DNA of 64,000 nt from the NCBI RefSeq assembly GCF_004784475.1, contig NZ_SRRT01000006.1, positions 310,001-374,000 of the forward strand. The letters run 5' to 3'. A program made the translations under genes and the position numbers. Under the pieces are notes generated by a model. That model made no database searches and had not been told where the DNA came from. It saw only the letters and a list, made by a program, of their open reading frames with translations. This document shows positions 43,416 to 50,464 of this stretch, in pieces (the stretch's first letter is position 1; every line of letters begins with the position of its first letter). The DNA is from Streptomyces bauhiniae (GTDB lineage: Bacteria; Actinomycetota; Actinomycetes; Streptomycetales; Streptomycetaceae).

Positions 43416-43715
43416 TCAGTATCGGAAGCGTGCGGTATCACCGTCGATCCGCAACAGGAAGTCTCTGATGACCTCGCCCCCACTCTCGGGCACCAATTCG
43501 AGGCCAAGCGCGTAGATCGCCTCGTCAGCCTCGATGGCCGCGTCCTGGTCCTTCCGCTCCCATGCAGTCCGAGATGCGTCAACGAACGGCTTGAGGGCCG
43601 GCCAGCCAGATGAGGGCTCGAACCGGCAGTCGGTCCAGAACATGTCGACGGCTTCGAGTGTGAGAACGCCGACGACTTCACGACCTCGACGCAACTGCCA
43701 GACCTGATCTTCCAT
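43416..43715 (-). CDS. Small protein of unknown function (99 aa)
   Basis: Begins at ATG 43715 (MEDQVWQLRRGREVVGVLT) behind an AAGGGGC sequence; the longer upstream frame has non-coding character. Visible features are an N-terminal beta-hairpin-like segment, a WTDCRFEPSSGWPALKPFVDA motif, a charged helix (TAWERKDQDAAIEADEAIYALG) and a C-terminal strand (RDFLLRIDGDTARFRY). The pattern recalls small proteins common in Streptomyces accessory regions, sometimes next to immunity genes. I assign no function. It lies 30 bp from a minus-strand terminator-containing tail region and beside the integrase relic. Confidence 0.72.
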   Translation of the reverse strand: MEDQVWQLRRGREVVGVLTLEAVDMFWTDCRFEPSSGWPALKPFVDASRTAWERKDQDAAIEADEAIYALGLELVPESGGEVIRDFLLRIDGDTARFRY

Positions 43716-43967
43716 CACTGCCCCTTCATGGAGGTTGCACCGTATCGCGGCCGTAGCCTCACAGAGCACGGATCCGATACCGCCCTGAACTGCCGTTTCC
43801 GGCAGGAACCACGACCTTCCCAGCTCCCATCCCGCCCGTCCCCGGTGCCGGCCGATCCCCTGCCGGAGGCATTGCCTTGGCTCAAAGGTGAGCAACGCAC
43901 CGCCAGACGACTCCGAAGGCTTCGTGGTCACGGCTGGCTCACCCTGCAGGCACGATCCACCTGCCCT

Positions 43968-44219
43968 CATTTCTTGAGTGCGTTCTTCGCCGAGGAAGGA
44001 CCTGATGTGTTGGTTTTCGTCGGGGAACGTGGTGCTCCCTTCCGGCGCAGTACCTTCGGCCGGTACTGGCGGAAAGCTCGTGCGGTGGTCGGGCTTCCCG
44101 ACAACTTCCGCTTCTACGACCTGCCCCGTTCGGGCGCCAGCCTCAAGGACACGATGACGCGGGCCGGCCAGTCGTCGGAGAAGGCCGCGATGCGCACGGA
44201 TGTGGCACGCGAGGACTGA
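43968..44219 (+). pseudogene. Tyrosine integrase remnant (C-terminal fragment)
   Basis: In one frame the DNA reads LVFVGERGAPFRRSTFGRYW, then ARAVVGLPDNFRFYDLPRSG and SSEKAAMRTDVARED. This aligns in order with the C-terminal domain of phage-type tyrosine recombinases, whose corresponding segments are LVFTGPKGAPLRRSNF, HDLRHTGNTL and GHSSPRAALIYQHATRDRD. The catalytic Arg of HDLRH is lost (YDLPRS), the middle of the box is deleted, and the nucleophile Tyr region is altered. Upstream codons do not continue the domain. It lies immediately beyond the 3' end of tRNA-Gly and reads toward it, the usual position of an integrase gene in an integrated element. Confidence 0.75.
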
Positions 44220-44236
44220 GCGGACCCGAACAGCAA

Positions 44237-44265
44237 AAAGGCCCCGGTCGATGACCTGGGCCTTT
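44237..44265 (-). terminator. Terminator of the tRNA-Gly transcript
   Basis: Stem AAAGGCCCCGGTC/GACCTGGGCCTTT (one mismatch) with A-rich left flank, four bases beyond the encoded CCA end of the tRNA. Same stem family as 43284-43311 and 40728-40754. Confidence 0.85.
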
Positions 44266-44269
44266 GTCG

Positions 44270-44343
44270 TGGAGCGGGTGACGAGAATCGAACTCGCGCT
44301 CTCAGCTTGGGAAGCTGATGTTCTACCATTAAACTACACCCGC
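44270..44343 (-). tRNA. tRNA-Gly (anticodon CCC)
   Basis: Read on the minus strand. The acceptor stem is GCGGGTG/CACCCGC, the D-arm contains AATGGTAG, the anticodon stem TCAGC/GCTGA encloses loop TTCCCAA (anticodon CCC), and the T-arm has GAGTTCGATTCTC. A discriminator T and an encoded CCA end complete it at 44270. It decodes GGG glycine codons. A strong terminator follows and an integrase relic abuts its 3' end. Confidence 0.95.
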
Positions 44344-44527
44344 GCAATACGGACATATCGACTGGGGTGCAGTCGGCGTCCGAACGCTCGCTCACTGTAC
44401 CTTACGGTGGGGGCTTCGGGCCCCGGAGTGCCGCGTGGATCAGCTTCCGGTTGGTCCCGTAATGTGGCATTCGGCGTCGGGGGAGCGAGCCCGACGCGGC
44501 TCCTGGGGAAGGGACTTGAGGGACTTG

Positions 44528-44686
44528 ATGGAACGCACCGTCGTCCGCTGCGCGGACGGGCACGTCTTCAGCGCCGCTACGTTCCCGATGCAGCAGGCCG
44601 AGCGCCTCGGCCCCGGCCGGCTCGTCCGGTGCCCCCGCTGCGCGCGGCTGCGCAGCGCGGTGCCGGTCACACTGCAGAAGCGGTAA
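44528..44686 (+). CDS. Small zinc-ribbon-like protein (52 aa)
   Basis: Starts at ATG 44528 behind GAGGG. It reads MERTVVRCADGHVFSAATFP, then a C-terminal CPRC pair. The Cys/His spacing (C8, H12, then C-x-x-C about residues 35-38) suggests a small treble-clef or zinc ribbon, and the basic C-terminus (VTLQKR) suggests a nucleic-acid or ribosome contact. Peptides of this exact type are widespread but uncharacterised in Streptomyces. It lies 83 bp before dcd on the same strand. Confidence 0.72.
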   Translation: MERTVVRCADGHVFSAATFPMQQAERLGPGRLVRCPRCARLRSAVPVTLQKR

Positions 44687-44769
44687 GAAGCGACAGCCAC
44701 CCGCCACCACCAGGGGCGCGGGCCCGTCGCGATTGTCGGCGGTCCGCGCCCCTTGCGTATCCTCGGGGC

Positions 44770-45345
44770 GTGCTTCTCTCAGACAAGGACATCCGGGCCG
44801 AGATCGACGCCGGGCGGGTCCGGATCGATCCCTTCGAAGATTCCATGGTGCAGCCCTCGAGCATCGACGTACGGCTGGACCGTTACTTCCGGGTGTTCGA
44901 GAACCACCGGTACCCCCACATCGACCCCTCCGTGGAGCAGCCGGACCTCACCCGGCTGGTCGAGCCCGAGGGCGACGAGCCGTTCATCCTGCACCCCGGT
45001 GAGTTCGTGCTGGCGAGCACGTACGAGGTCATCACGCTCCCCGACGACCTCGCCTCCCGCCTGGAGGGCAAGAGCTCGCTGGGCCGCCTCGGTCTGGTCA
45101 CCCACTCCACCGCCGGCTTCATCGACCCCGGCTTCAGCGGCCACGTCACCCTGGAGCTGTCCAACCTCGCCACCCTGCCGATCAAGCTCTGGCCCGGTAT
45201 GAAGATCGGCCAGCTCTGCATGTTCCGGCTGTCCTCCCCCGCCGAGCACCCCTACGGCAGCGAGCGCTACGGCTCCCGCTACCAGGGCCAGCGCGGCCCG
45301 ACCGCCTCGCGGTCCTTCCTGAACTTCCACCGGACCCAGGTTTGA
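44770..45345 (+). CDS. dcd: dCTP deaminase
   Basis: 191 residues from GTG 44770, the normal Dcd length. It deaminates dCTP to dUTP in pyrimidine deoxynucleotide synthesis as a homotrimer. Family motifs include LLSDKDIRAEI, VQPSSIDVRLD, LEGKSSLGRLGLVTHSTAGFIDPGFSGHVTLELSN and QLCMFRL (the long motif spans about residues 99-133, with Ser and Glu positions of the active site present). It precedes a phosphoribosyltransferase gene by 13 bp, a typical nucleotide-metabolism pair. Confidence 0.97.
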   Translation: MLLSDKDIRAEIDAGRVRIDPFEDSMVQPSSIDVRLDRYFRVFENHRYPHIDPSVEQPDLTRLVEPEGDEPFILHPGEFVLASTYEVITLPDDLASRLEGKSSLGRLGLVTHSTAGFIDPGFSGHVTLELSNLATLPIKLWPGMKIGQLCMFRLSSPAEHPYGSERYGSRYQGQRGPTASRSFLNFHRTQV

Positions 45346-45358
45346 GAGCGACGACGAT

Positions 45359-45868
45359 ATGAGCGACGTGCGGGAGAACCTGACCTACGAGCGCTTCGGC
45401 ACGGCCGTCCGTGAGCTGGCGCAGACCATCGCGGACGACGGCTACGAGCCCGACATCGTGCTGAGCATCGCCCGCGGCGGCGTCTTCGTGGCCGGCGGCC
45501 TCGCCTACGCCCTGGACTGCAAGAACATCCACCTGGTCAACGTGGAGTTCTACACCGGCGTCGGCACCACGCTCGACATGCCGGTGATGCTGGCGCCCGT
45601 CCCCGACCGCATCGACTTCTCCGACAAGAAGGTGCTCATCACCGACGACGTCGCCGACACCGGCAAGACGCTCAAGCTGGTGCGCGACTTCTGCCTCGAC
45701 ACCGTCGCCGAGGTGCGTTCCGCCGTCATCTACGAGAAGTCCCACTCCCTCGTGAAGTGCGAGTACGTCTGGAAGCGCACCGAGGACTGGATCAACTTCC
45801 CGTGGTCCGTTCTGCCGCCCTGCCGTAAGGCGGGCACTCCGGTCACGCCCTCGAAGGACGCGCTGTAG
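45359..45868 (+). CDS. Phosphoribosyltransferase (purine PRT-like)
   Basis: 169 residues. The PRPP-binding signature is intact: VLITDDVADTGKTLKLV (acidic pair DD then T-G-K-T). Ahead of it are VLSIARGGVFVAGGLAYALD (the PPi loop ARGG) and FYTGVGTTLDMPV. It resembles the xanthine/guanine phosphoribosyltransferases of actinobacteria and probably salvages a purine base with PRPP. Substrate specificity cannot be read from the sequence. It forms a likely operon with dcd. Confidence 0.9.
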   Translation: MSDVRENLTYERFGTAVRELAQTIADDGYEPDIVLSIARGGVFVAGGLAYALDCKNIHLVNVEFYTGVGTTLDMPVMLAPVPDRIDFSDKKVLITDDVADTGKTLKLVRDFCLDTVAEVRSAVIYEKSHSLVKCEYVWKRTEDWINFPWSVLPPCRKAGTPVTPSKDAL

Positions 45869-45882
45869 GACCGCATGCCGCG

Positions 45883-46197
45883 TCAGGTGCCGCTCGGGCG
45901 AATGTCGTCCAAGCCGTCGACGATCACCACGGACGACAGATGTGTGGGCCTGGGGACCTGGATGAGGATGGGCACGTAGACCACGTCGCCATGCCTGTAC
46001 TCGGCCTTCCACGAATGCCGGTAGCACACGATCTCCTGCGGAGCATCGCGCGTCGCATAGCACTGGGGTACCGACTTCGTGGACGCGGTCTGCGCTGATG
46101 CGCCTGGTGCACCCCACGCACCGAGTGAGACGCAGCAGAAGCAGAAGGCCGCGGCCACCGCACCGGCAGTCCGGCACGCCGCTTTCCTGATGCTCAT
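45883..46197 (-). CDS. Small secreted protein, co-transcribed with LAL regulator
   Basis: 104 residues with a signal peptide (KAACRTAGAVAAAFCFCCVS to ASA) and a mature part with two cysteines (VPQCYATRDAPQEIVCYRHSW) followed by YVPILIQVPRPTHLSSVVIVDGLD. The start is ATG 46197 or the GTG directly before it, with GAGGGG five to seven bases upstream. It lies 13 bp after the stop of the LAL regulator gene, so it is the distal gene of that transcript. No family recognised. Confidence 0.75.
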   Translation of the reverse strand: MSIRKAACRTAGAVAAAFCFCCVSLGAWGAPGASAQTASTKSVPQCYATRDAPQEIVCYRHSWKAEYRHGDVVYVPILIQVPRPTHLSSVVIVDGLDDIRPSGT

Positions 46198-46210
46198 CAC
46201 GGAACCCCTC

Positions 46211-48799
46211 TCACGGCTCGGGAGGGTGCAGTTTGCGGGCGGCGTCGTGACGGGTGTGGACGCCGAGCTTGGTCAGCACCGCGCCCACGTGATGCCCGGC
46301 GGTCTTGGGCGTGATGTAGAGGCGCGCGGCGATCTCGGCGTCCGACAGACCCTCGTTCAGCAGCTTGACCACGTCCAGCTCCCGGTTGGTCAGCCCGTAC
46401 GGGTTGGCCCGGGTGGCCGCCCGTGCGCCGCGCCGGATCGGGCGGACCCCCCGGGCGCGCATCACGGCGCGGGTGCGTGCCACAGCCGGCCGGGCGTCCA
46501 GGGCCTCGAAGGCGGCCAGGGCCTGCTGCAGCGCGGGTGCGTCGCCGGACAGGCGGGCCAGCGCCGCGTCGTGCGGGCAGCCGAGCCCGTCCCAGCGGGC
46601 CGCGGCGCCCGCCCAGTCGCCGGTCAGCTCCAGCGCGTAGGGTTCGGCGGCCGGCACCTGCGGGGGCGTCCCGCCGGCGCGGCGTATCCAGCAGGCCAGG
46701 GGGCCGGACAGCCAGGGGTGCGTACGCTCCGCCAGCGCGGCCAGCCCACGGCGTGCCTCCGTCTGTACCAGCTCGTGGTCACCGGCCAGCCAGGCCGCCT
46801 CGACCCGGGCCTCCCACCCCAGACCCGTGTCCAGCAGGCAGTCCGGGTCGACCAGGCCCGCCGCCTGCTCCAGCAGCGGCCACACCTGGTCCTTGCCCCG
46901 GCGGGCCCGCACCAGGCCCAGGACGGTCAGGGCCAGGGCCTCGCCGACCGGCAGCGCGCCGGGGTGGGACACGACCTCCTGCGCGGTGTCGGCGGCCTGG
47001 CTCCACAGACCCCGGTTGAGCAGTCCCCAGCTCTCCCAGGCCCTCGCGCACAGCAGGTGGGGCAGCAGGTCGTGATCGAGGAAGTAGGCTTCGGCCCGGC
47101 TCGCGGCCGCGGTGGTCCGGGCGGCATCATGCCGCAACGCGGCGAGCCAGCACAGGGTGAGCGCCATGAAGCCCGCGTCCACCGGAAGATCCCGCCCCAT
47201 CGCGCAGGACACCGCCCGCTCGCAGTCCTCCCACCCCGCCCCCTCGCACAGCACGCGTGCCGCCGCGGCATGGAAGTGCGCCTGGTCGGCCACCCCCGCA
47301 TCGCCGAATCGCTCGCCCAGAGCGGCCGCCTTCTCGGCGTAGGCGGCGGCCACCGCGACCCCTTCATGCTCGTGACAGGCCAACTGGCAGAGGTTCAGGT
47401 ACGCCCACGCCAACTCCCGGCTCGGGCGCAGCCCTTCGAGTACCCGCACTGCCTCCAGGCCGGTCTGCCTGGCCTCGGCGGTGCGCCCGGCCGGCCACAG
47501 CCAGCACGACAGCCAGCGCAGGTCCTCCCCCTCGTGAAGCCGGTCACCCAGTGCCCGGCGCAGCCGCACCGCCGTACGGCCAGAAGCCACCCCCTCATCG
47601 AGTCGGCTGGACAGCAGACATGCCTGCGAGTGGCCCTCCAGCAGGGAGGTCCGCCGGTCGGCCGGCAGGTCGTCGGCGTACCGCAGGGCGCGGGCATACT
47701 GGGCGGCCGCTTCCCGGTGCGCGCCCGACGCGGCGGCGTGGGCGGCTGCCGCGGGCGCGTACTCCAGCACGGCGGTCGCGTCCTCGGCGCCCTCGGAATG
47801 ATCGGCCAGCAGCGCCAGGTCGTCCGCCGCGACCGGCCCGGACCGTATCAACGCCAGTGCCTGCCGGTGTACGCACAGACGGTGGGCCTCGGGTACGGCC
47901 TCCAGTACCGCCCGCCGGGTCAGCTCATGGCGGAACTCGGTCGTGCGCCCCTCGGTGCGTACGATGCCGCAGGCCACGGCCTCGTCGAGAGCCTCCTCCG
48001 GGGCCGGCAGGATGCCGGCCAGCAGCGACAGCGAGACCCGGCGTCCGAGGACGGCCAGCACGTCGACCACCCGGCGCGCCGGGGCCGACAGGCCGGCCAG
48101 GCGGCCCGCGACGGCCTCGCGCACCGTGGCGGGGATGGGCTCGGCGGGGGCGGCCAGGATCGCGGCGACGAGGAACGGGTTGCCGGCGGAGACGCGGTAC
48201 ACCTGCTCGGCGTCCACGGCGTGGCCGGCGGCCAGCAGGGCCACGGCGCGGCGGCTCAGCGGGAGCAGGTCGTGGCGGTACACCCACGGATAACCGGCCA
48301 GGGTGCCCAGGAGGGCGGTCAGGTCGTGGGTCCGGCCGATCTCGTCGTCGCGGTAGGTGAGCACCACCAGCGCCGGAATGCTGGGCAGGCGCCGGGTCAG
48401 ATGGCGCAGCAGATCCATCGTGGCCTCGTCGGCCCAGTGGACGTCCTCCACGACCAGCAGGCTCGGGTAGGCGCTCAGCTCGGTGAGCAGGCAGTCGAAG
48501 ACCTCGTCGGAACGGCAGGTGCCGGCCCGCGCGCCGGTCAGGGCGGTGCGCGCCGCGGCACCCAAGTGCGGGGCCAGGTCCATCAGGGGGCCCAACGGGC
48601 GGGGAGTGGCCAGTGGATCACAGGCGCCCGACAGAACCCGGACGTGGGGATCGGCCAGCCGGGCCAGCCGGTGAACAACGGCGGTTTTGCCGATGCCGGT
48701 CTCGCCACGTACAAGGGCCAGGCGTCCGAGGCCGCCCACTGCCACTTTCAGGTGGCCGGAGAGGTCCTGGAGAACGGCCTCTCGCTCTAGCAGGTCCAT
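46211..48799 (-). CDS. LAL-type (large ATP-binding) LuxR regulator
   Basis: 862 residues. N-terminal STAND ATPase: LALVRGETGIGKTAVVHRLA (Walker A about residues 34-41) and Walker B SLLVVEDVHWADEATMDLLR. A long TPR-like middle follows (about 300-770). The C-terminal LuxR helix-turn-helix is LTNRELDVVKLLNEGLSDAEIAARLYITPKTAGHHVGAVLTKLGV (spread over about residues 800-855). LAL proteins usually activate pathway genes and respond to unknown ligands. ATG 48799, or the GTG directly upstream. It is divergent from the NTQGG-repeat genes with a 278-bp gap, and co-oriented with the small secreted gene. Confidence 0.93.
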   Translation of the reverse strand: MDLLEREAVLQDLSGHLKVAVGGLGRLALVRGETGIGKTAVVHRLARLADPHVRVLSGACDPLATPRPLGPLMDLAPHLGAAARTALTGARAGTCRSDEVFDCLLTELSAYPSLLVVEDVHWADEATMDLLRHLTRRLPSIPALVVLTYRDDEIGRTHDLTALLGTLAGYPWVYRHDLLPLSRRAVALLAAGHAVDAEQVYRVSAGNPFLVAAILAAPAEPIPATVREAVAGRLAGLSAPARRVVDVLAVLGRRVSLSLLAGILPAPEEALDEAVACGIVRTEGRTTEFRHELTRRAVLEAVPEAHRLCVHRQALALIRSGPVAADDLALLADHSEGAEDATAVLEYAPAAAAHAAASGAHREAAAQYARALRYADDLPADRRTSLLEGHSQACLLSSRLDEGVASGRTAVRLRRALGDRLHEGEDLRWLSCWLWPAGRTAEARQTGLEAVRVLEGLRPSRELAWAYLNLCQLACHEHEGVAVAAAYAEKAAALGERFGDAGVADQAHFHAAAARVLCEGAGWEDCERAVSCAMGRDLPVDAGFMALTLCWLAALRHDAARTTAAASRAEAYFLDHDLLPHLLCARAWESWGLLNRGLWSQAADTAQEVVSHPGALPVGEALALTVLGLVRARRGKDQVWPLLEQAAGLVDPDCLLDTGLGWEARVEAAWLAGDHELVQTEARRGLAALAERTHPWLSGPLACWIRRAGGTPPQVPAAEPYALELTGDWAGAAARWDGLGCPHDAALARLSGDAPALQQALAAFEALDARPAVARTRAVMRARGVRPIRRGARAATRANPYGLTNRELDVVKLLNEGLSDAEIAARLYITPKTAGHHVGAVLTKLGVHTRHDAARKLHPPEP

Positions 48800-48901
48800 C
48801 ACACGTCAGTTTCTCTCCGTGGCCGGAGCCGCGCAAAAGATCCGGCCGATCCCAGCAGGTAGGCCGTCCGGGCGGTAATGCCCGGGTGCCGCGCCGGGAC
48901 C

Positions 48902-48939
48902 TGGGGTGTGCCCGGGGTGGAACTTGGGGTGTCCGCCCG
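48902..48939. repeat. Short direct repeat between LAL regulator and repeat-protein gene
   Basis: TGGGGTGT followed by a C/G-rich half occurs at 48902 and again at 48925, 23 bp apart (about two helical turns), within the 278-bp divergent region 48800-49077. It could be a binding site of the adjacent LAL protein; this is speculative. Confidence 0.3.
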
Positions 48940-49077
48940 ATGCGCGGCCGAAGACAGCGGCGCATGCTGGTCGAGGAATTCCAGGCGGTTGGAGCCCAGG
49001 GCTACGGAGAACGCCTTCCGTAATCGAATCGGGGCCGCGAACAGGGCGGTCCCGGTATTCACCGGAAAGGAATCATC

Positions 49078-49746
49078 ATGCAGAACTTCGCGAAGCGCGC
49101 GGCGCTGGTGACCGCATCGGCTGCCCTGGCTGCTGGGGGTGCCTTCACGCCCTCCGCCTTCGCCACCCCGGCGCCCACAGGAACACACGCGTCGACGCCG
49201 GACAAGCCGTGCCACAAGAAGAACTGCAAGATCAACCGAACTACCCCGAGCCGTAACACGCAGGGTGGGGTCCAGGGTGGTGGCACCGGGAACACGCAGG
49301 GTGGGGTCCAGGGTGGCGGGACCGGCAATACGCAGGGTGGGGTCCAGGGTGGCGGTACCGGCAATACGCAGGGTGGGGTCCAGGGTGGCGGTACCGGCAA
49401 TACGCAGGGTGGGGTCCAGGGTGGCGGCACCGGCAATACCCAGGGTGGGGTCCAGGGTGGCGGCACCGGCAATACCCAGGGTGGGGTCCAGGGCGGCGGC
49501 ACCGGGAACACGCAGGGCGGGGTCCAGGGCGGCGGCACTGGCAACACGCAGGGCGGGGTCCAGGGCGGCGGCACTGGCAATACCCAGGGTGGAGTCCAGG
49601 GCGGCGGCACCGGGAACACCCAGGGCGGGGTCCAGGGCGGCGGCACTGGCAACACCCAGGGCGGGGTCCAGGGCGGCGGCACCGGGAACACCCAGGGTGG
49701 AGTCCAGGGCGGGACCGGCAATACCCAGGGCGGAGTCCAGGGTTAA
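49078..49746 (+). CDS. Secreted NTQGG tandem-repeat protein A
   Basis: 222 residues. A signal peptide (FAKRAALVTASAALAAGGAF to SAFA, cleavage near residue 29) is followed by a short Cys-containing segment (DKPCHKKNCKINR). From residue 60 to the end the protein is only repeats: twelve exact units NTQGGVQGGGTG, one 11-residue unit and a final 8-residue unit. There is no other domain, anchor or TM helix. ATG 49078 follows AAAGGAA. The composition (Gly, Asn, Gln, Thr) suggests an extended or solenoid/amyloid-like fibre, but that is inference; no named family is known to me. Confidence 0.85.
   Translation: MQNFAKRAALVTASAALAAGGAFTPSAFATPAPTGTHASTPDKPCHKKNCKINRTTPSRNTQGGVQGGGTGNTQGGVQGGGTGNTQGGVQGGGTGNTQGGVQGGGTGNTQGGVQGGGTGNTQGGVQGGGTGNTQGGVQGGGTGNTQGGVQGGGTGNTQGGVQGGGTGNTQGGVQGGGTGNTQGGVQGGGTGNTQGGVQGGGTGNTQGGVQGGTGNTQGGVQG
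49255..49743 (+). repeat. 36-bp tandem repeat array (coding)
   Basis: Twelve 36-bp units starting at 49255, 49291, ... 49651, then a 33-bp unit at 49687 and a 24-bp partial at 49720. The units are in frame and encode NTQGGVQGGGTG. Nucleotide variants change along the array (CAGGGTGGGG early, CAGGGCGGGG later), implying local duplication and homogenisation. The number of units is expected to vary between strains. Confidence 0.9.
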
Positions 49747-49762
49747 TCGATAGACGGAGATC

Positions 49763-49795
49763 ATCACCCCGCGGAGGAAACCTCTGCGGGGTGAT
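49763..49795 (+). terminator. Strong terminator after repeat protein A
   Basis: A 15-bp stem ATCACCCCGCGGAGG with its complement (one G-U pair) and an AAA loop, 16 bp after the stop. It separates gene A from gene B, so B probably has its own promoter in 49796-49934. Confidence 0.88.
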
Positions 49796-49934
49796 GCCGT
49801 TCTGGCACGGTGCGGCCCGCCGACACTCTGTACGGGTGACATTGCCTGTGTCGCTGTAGTAATGCGGTGAGAAGTTGCGGCAAATTTGGTCCGCAAGAAG
49901 TCCTATCTCCTGCCTACCGCAAGAAGGGCCTACT

Positions 49935-50381
49935 GTGAAGCGGGTCGGAATCTATGCAACCCTGTCTTTTGCCGCCGCCATGGCACTGACAGGCGTAACG
50001 GCGAGCCAGGCTTCCGCGGAAAACCGCGACTATCCGGGGTACCCCGCAGAAGTCACCATTGTTTTCAACAATGGGTATTACGGCAATGTCTTCAACACTC
50101 AGGGCGGTACCGGAAACACCCAGGGCAGTGTCCAGGGCGGCGGTATCGGCAACACCCAGGGCGGCACGCAGAGCGGCGAGGGCAACACCCAGGGCGGTGT
50201 CCAGGGCGCCGGCAATGGCAACACCCAGGGCGGCACGCAGGGCGGTACCGACAACACTCAGGGCGGCACGCAGAGCGGAACCGACAACACTCAGGGCGGC
50301 ATCACGCGAGGCACCGAGGACGCGGCGAAAAAGATTACGACGCGCACCTTCGAATTGATCAGTGACGGTCTGAACAACTGA
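49935..50381 (+). CDS. Secreted NTQGG repeat protein B (degenerate paralogue of A)
   Basis: 148 residues from GTG 49935, behind AGAAGGG. A signal peptide (KRVGIYATLSFAAAMALTGV to ASA) precedes the segment ENRDYPGYPAEVTIVFNNGYYGNVF. Seven NTQGG/NTQGS units of 7-12 residues follow (codons 54 to about 125), less regular than in gene A (for example NTQGSVQGGGIG and NTQGGTQSGEG). It ends with a non-repeat helix TEDAAKKITTRTFELISDGL. Sharing the motif with A next door, and the order A-terminator-B, indicates duplication followed by divergence. Confidence 0.85.
   Translation: MKRVGIYATLSFAAAMALTGVTASQASAENRDYPGYPAEVTIVFNNGYYGNVFNTQGGTGNTQGSVQGGGIGNTQGGTQSGEGNTQGGVQGAGNGNTQGGTQGGTDNTQGGTQSGTDNTQGGITRGTEDAAKKITTRTFELISDGLNN
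50094..50300 (+). repeat. Degenerate NTQGG repeat array (coding)
   Basis: Seven units starting with AAC-ACx-CAG-GGC, at intervals of 21, 36, 33, 36, 33 and 33 bp. All are in frame with gene B. Confidence 0.85.
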
Positions 50382-50413
50382 CGAGACCACTGCCGCGGCG
50401 ACCGTATGCAAGA

Positions 50414-50450
50414 GGGGCCCCCGGAGCGAGCAAGCTCCGGGGGCCCCTTT
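50414..50450. terminator. Bidirectional terminator between gene B and the Yip1-like gene
   Basis: Perfect 14-bp stem GGGGCCCCCGGAGC with loop GAGCAA, followed by TTT. It lies between convergent genes and can terminate both. Confidence 0.9.
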
Positions 50451-50464
50451 CTCGGCTCAAGGAC

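Noticed and set aside
43284..44265. Similar hairpins on both sides of the integrase relic as attachment sites
   Set aside because: The similarity is confined to the terminator stem and does not include tRNA-Gly 3' sequence, which a real att duplication should contain.
46079..48790. Very long plus-strand open frame (903 codons) opposite the LAL regulator
   Set aside because: It is an antisense shadow produced by GC-rich third positions; its translation is low-complexity Arg/Gly/Gln with no domain, whereas the minus strand encodes a clear LAL protein.
49255..49743. Regular 36-bp repeats that could be mistaken for a CRISPR array
   Set aside because: There are no unique spacers; the repeats are contiguous, in frame and encode NTQGGVQGGGTG; no cas genes are near.
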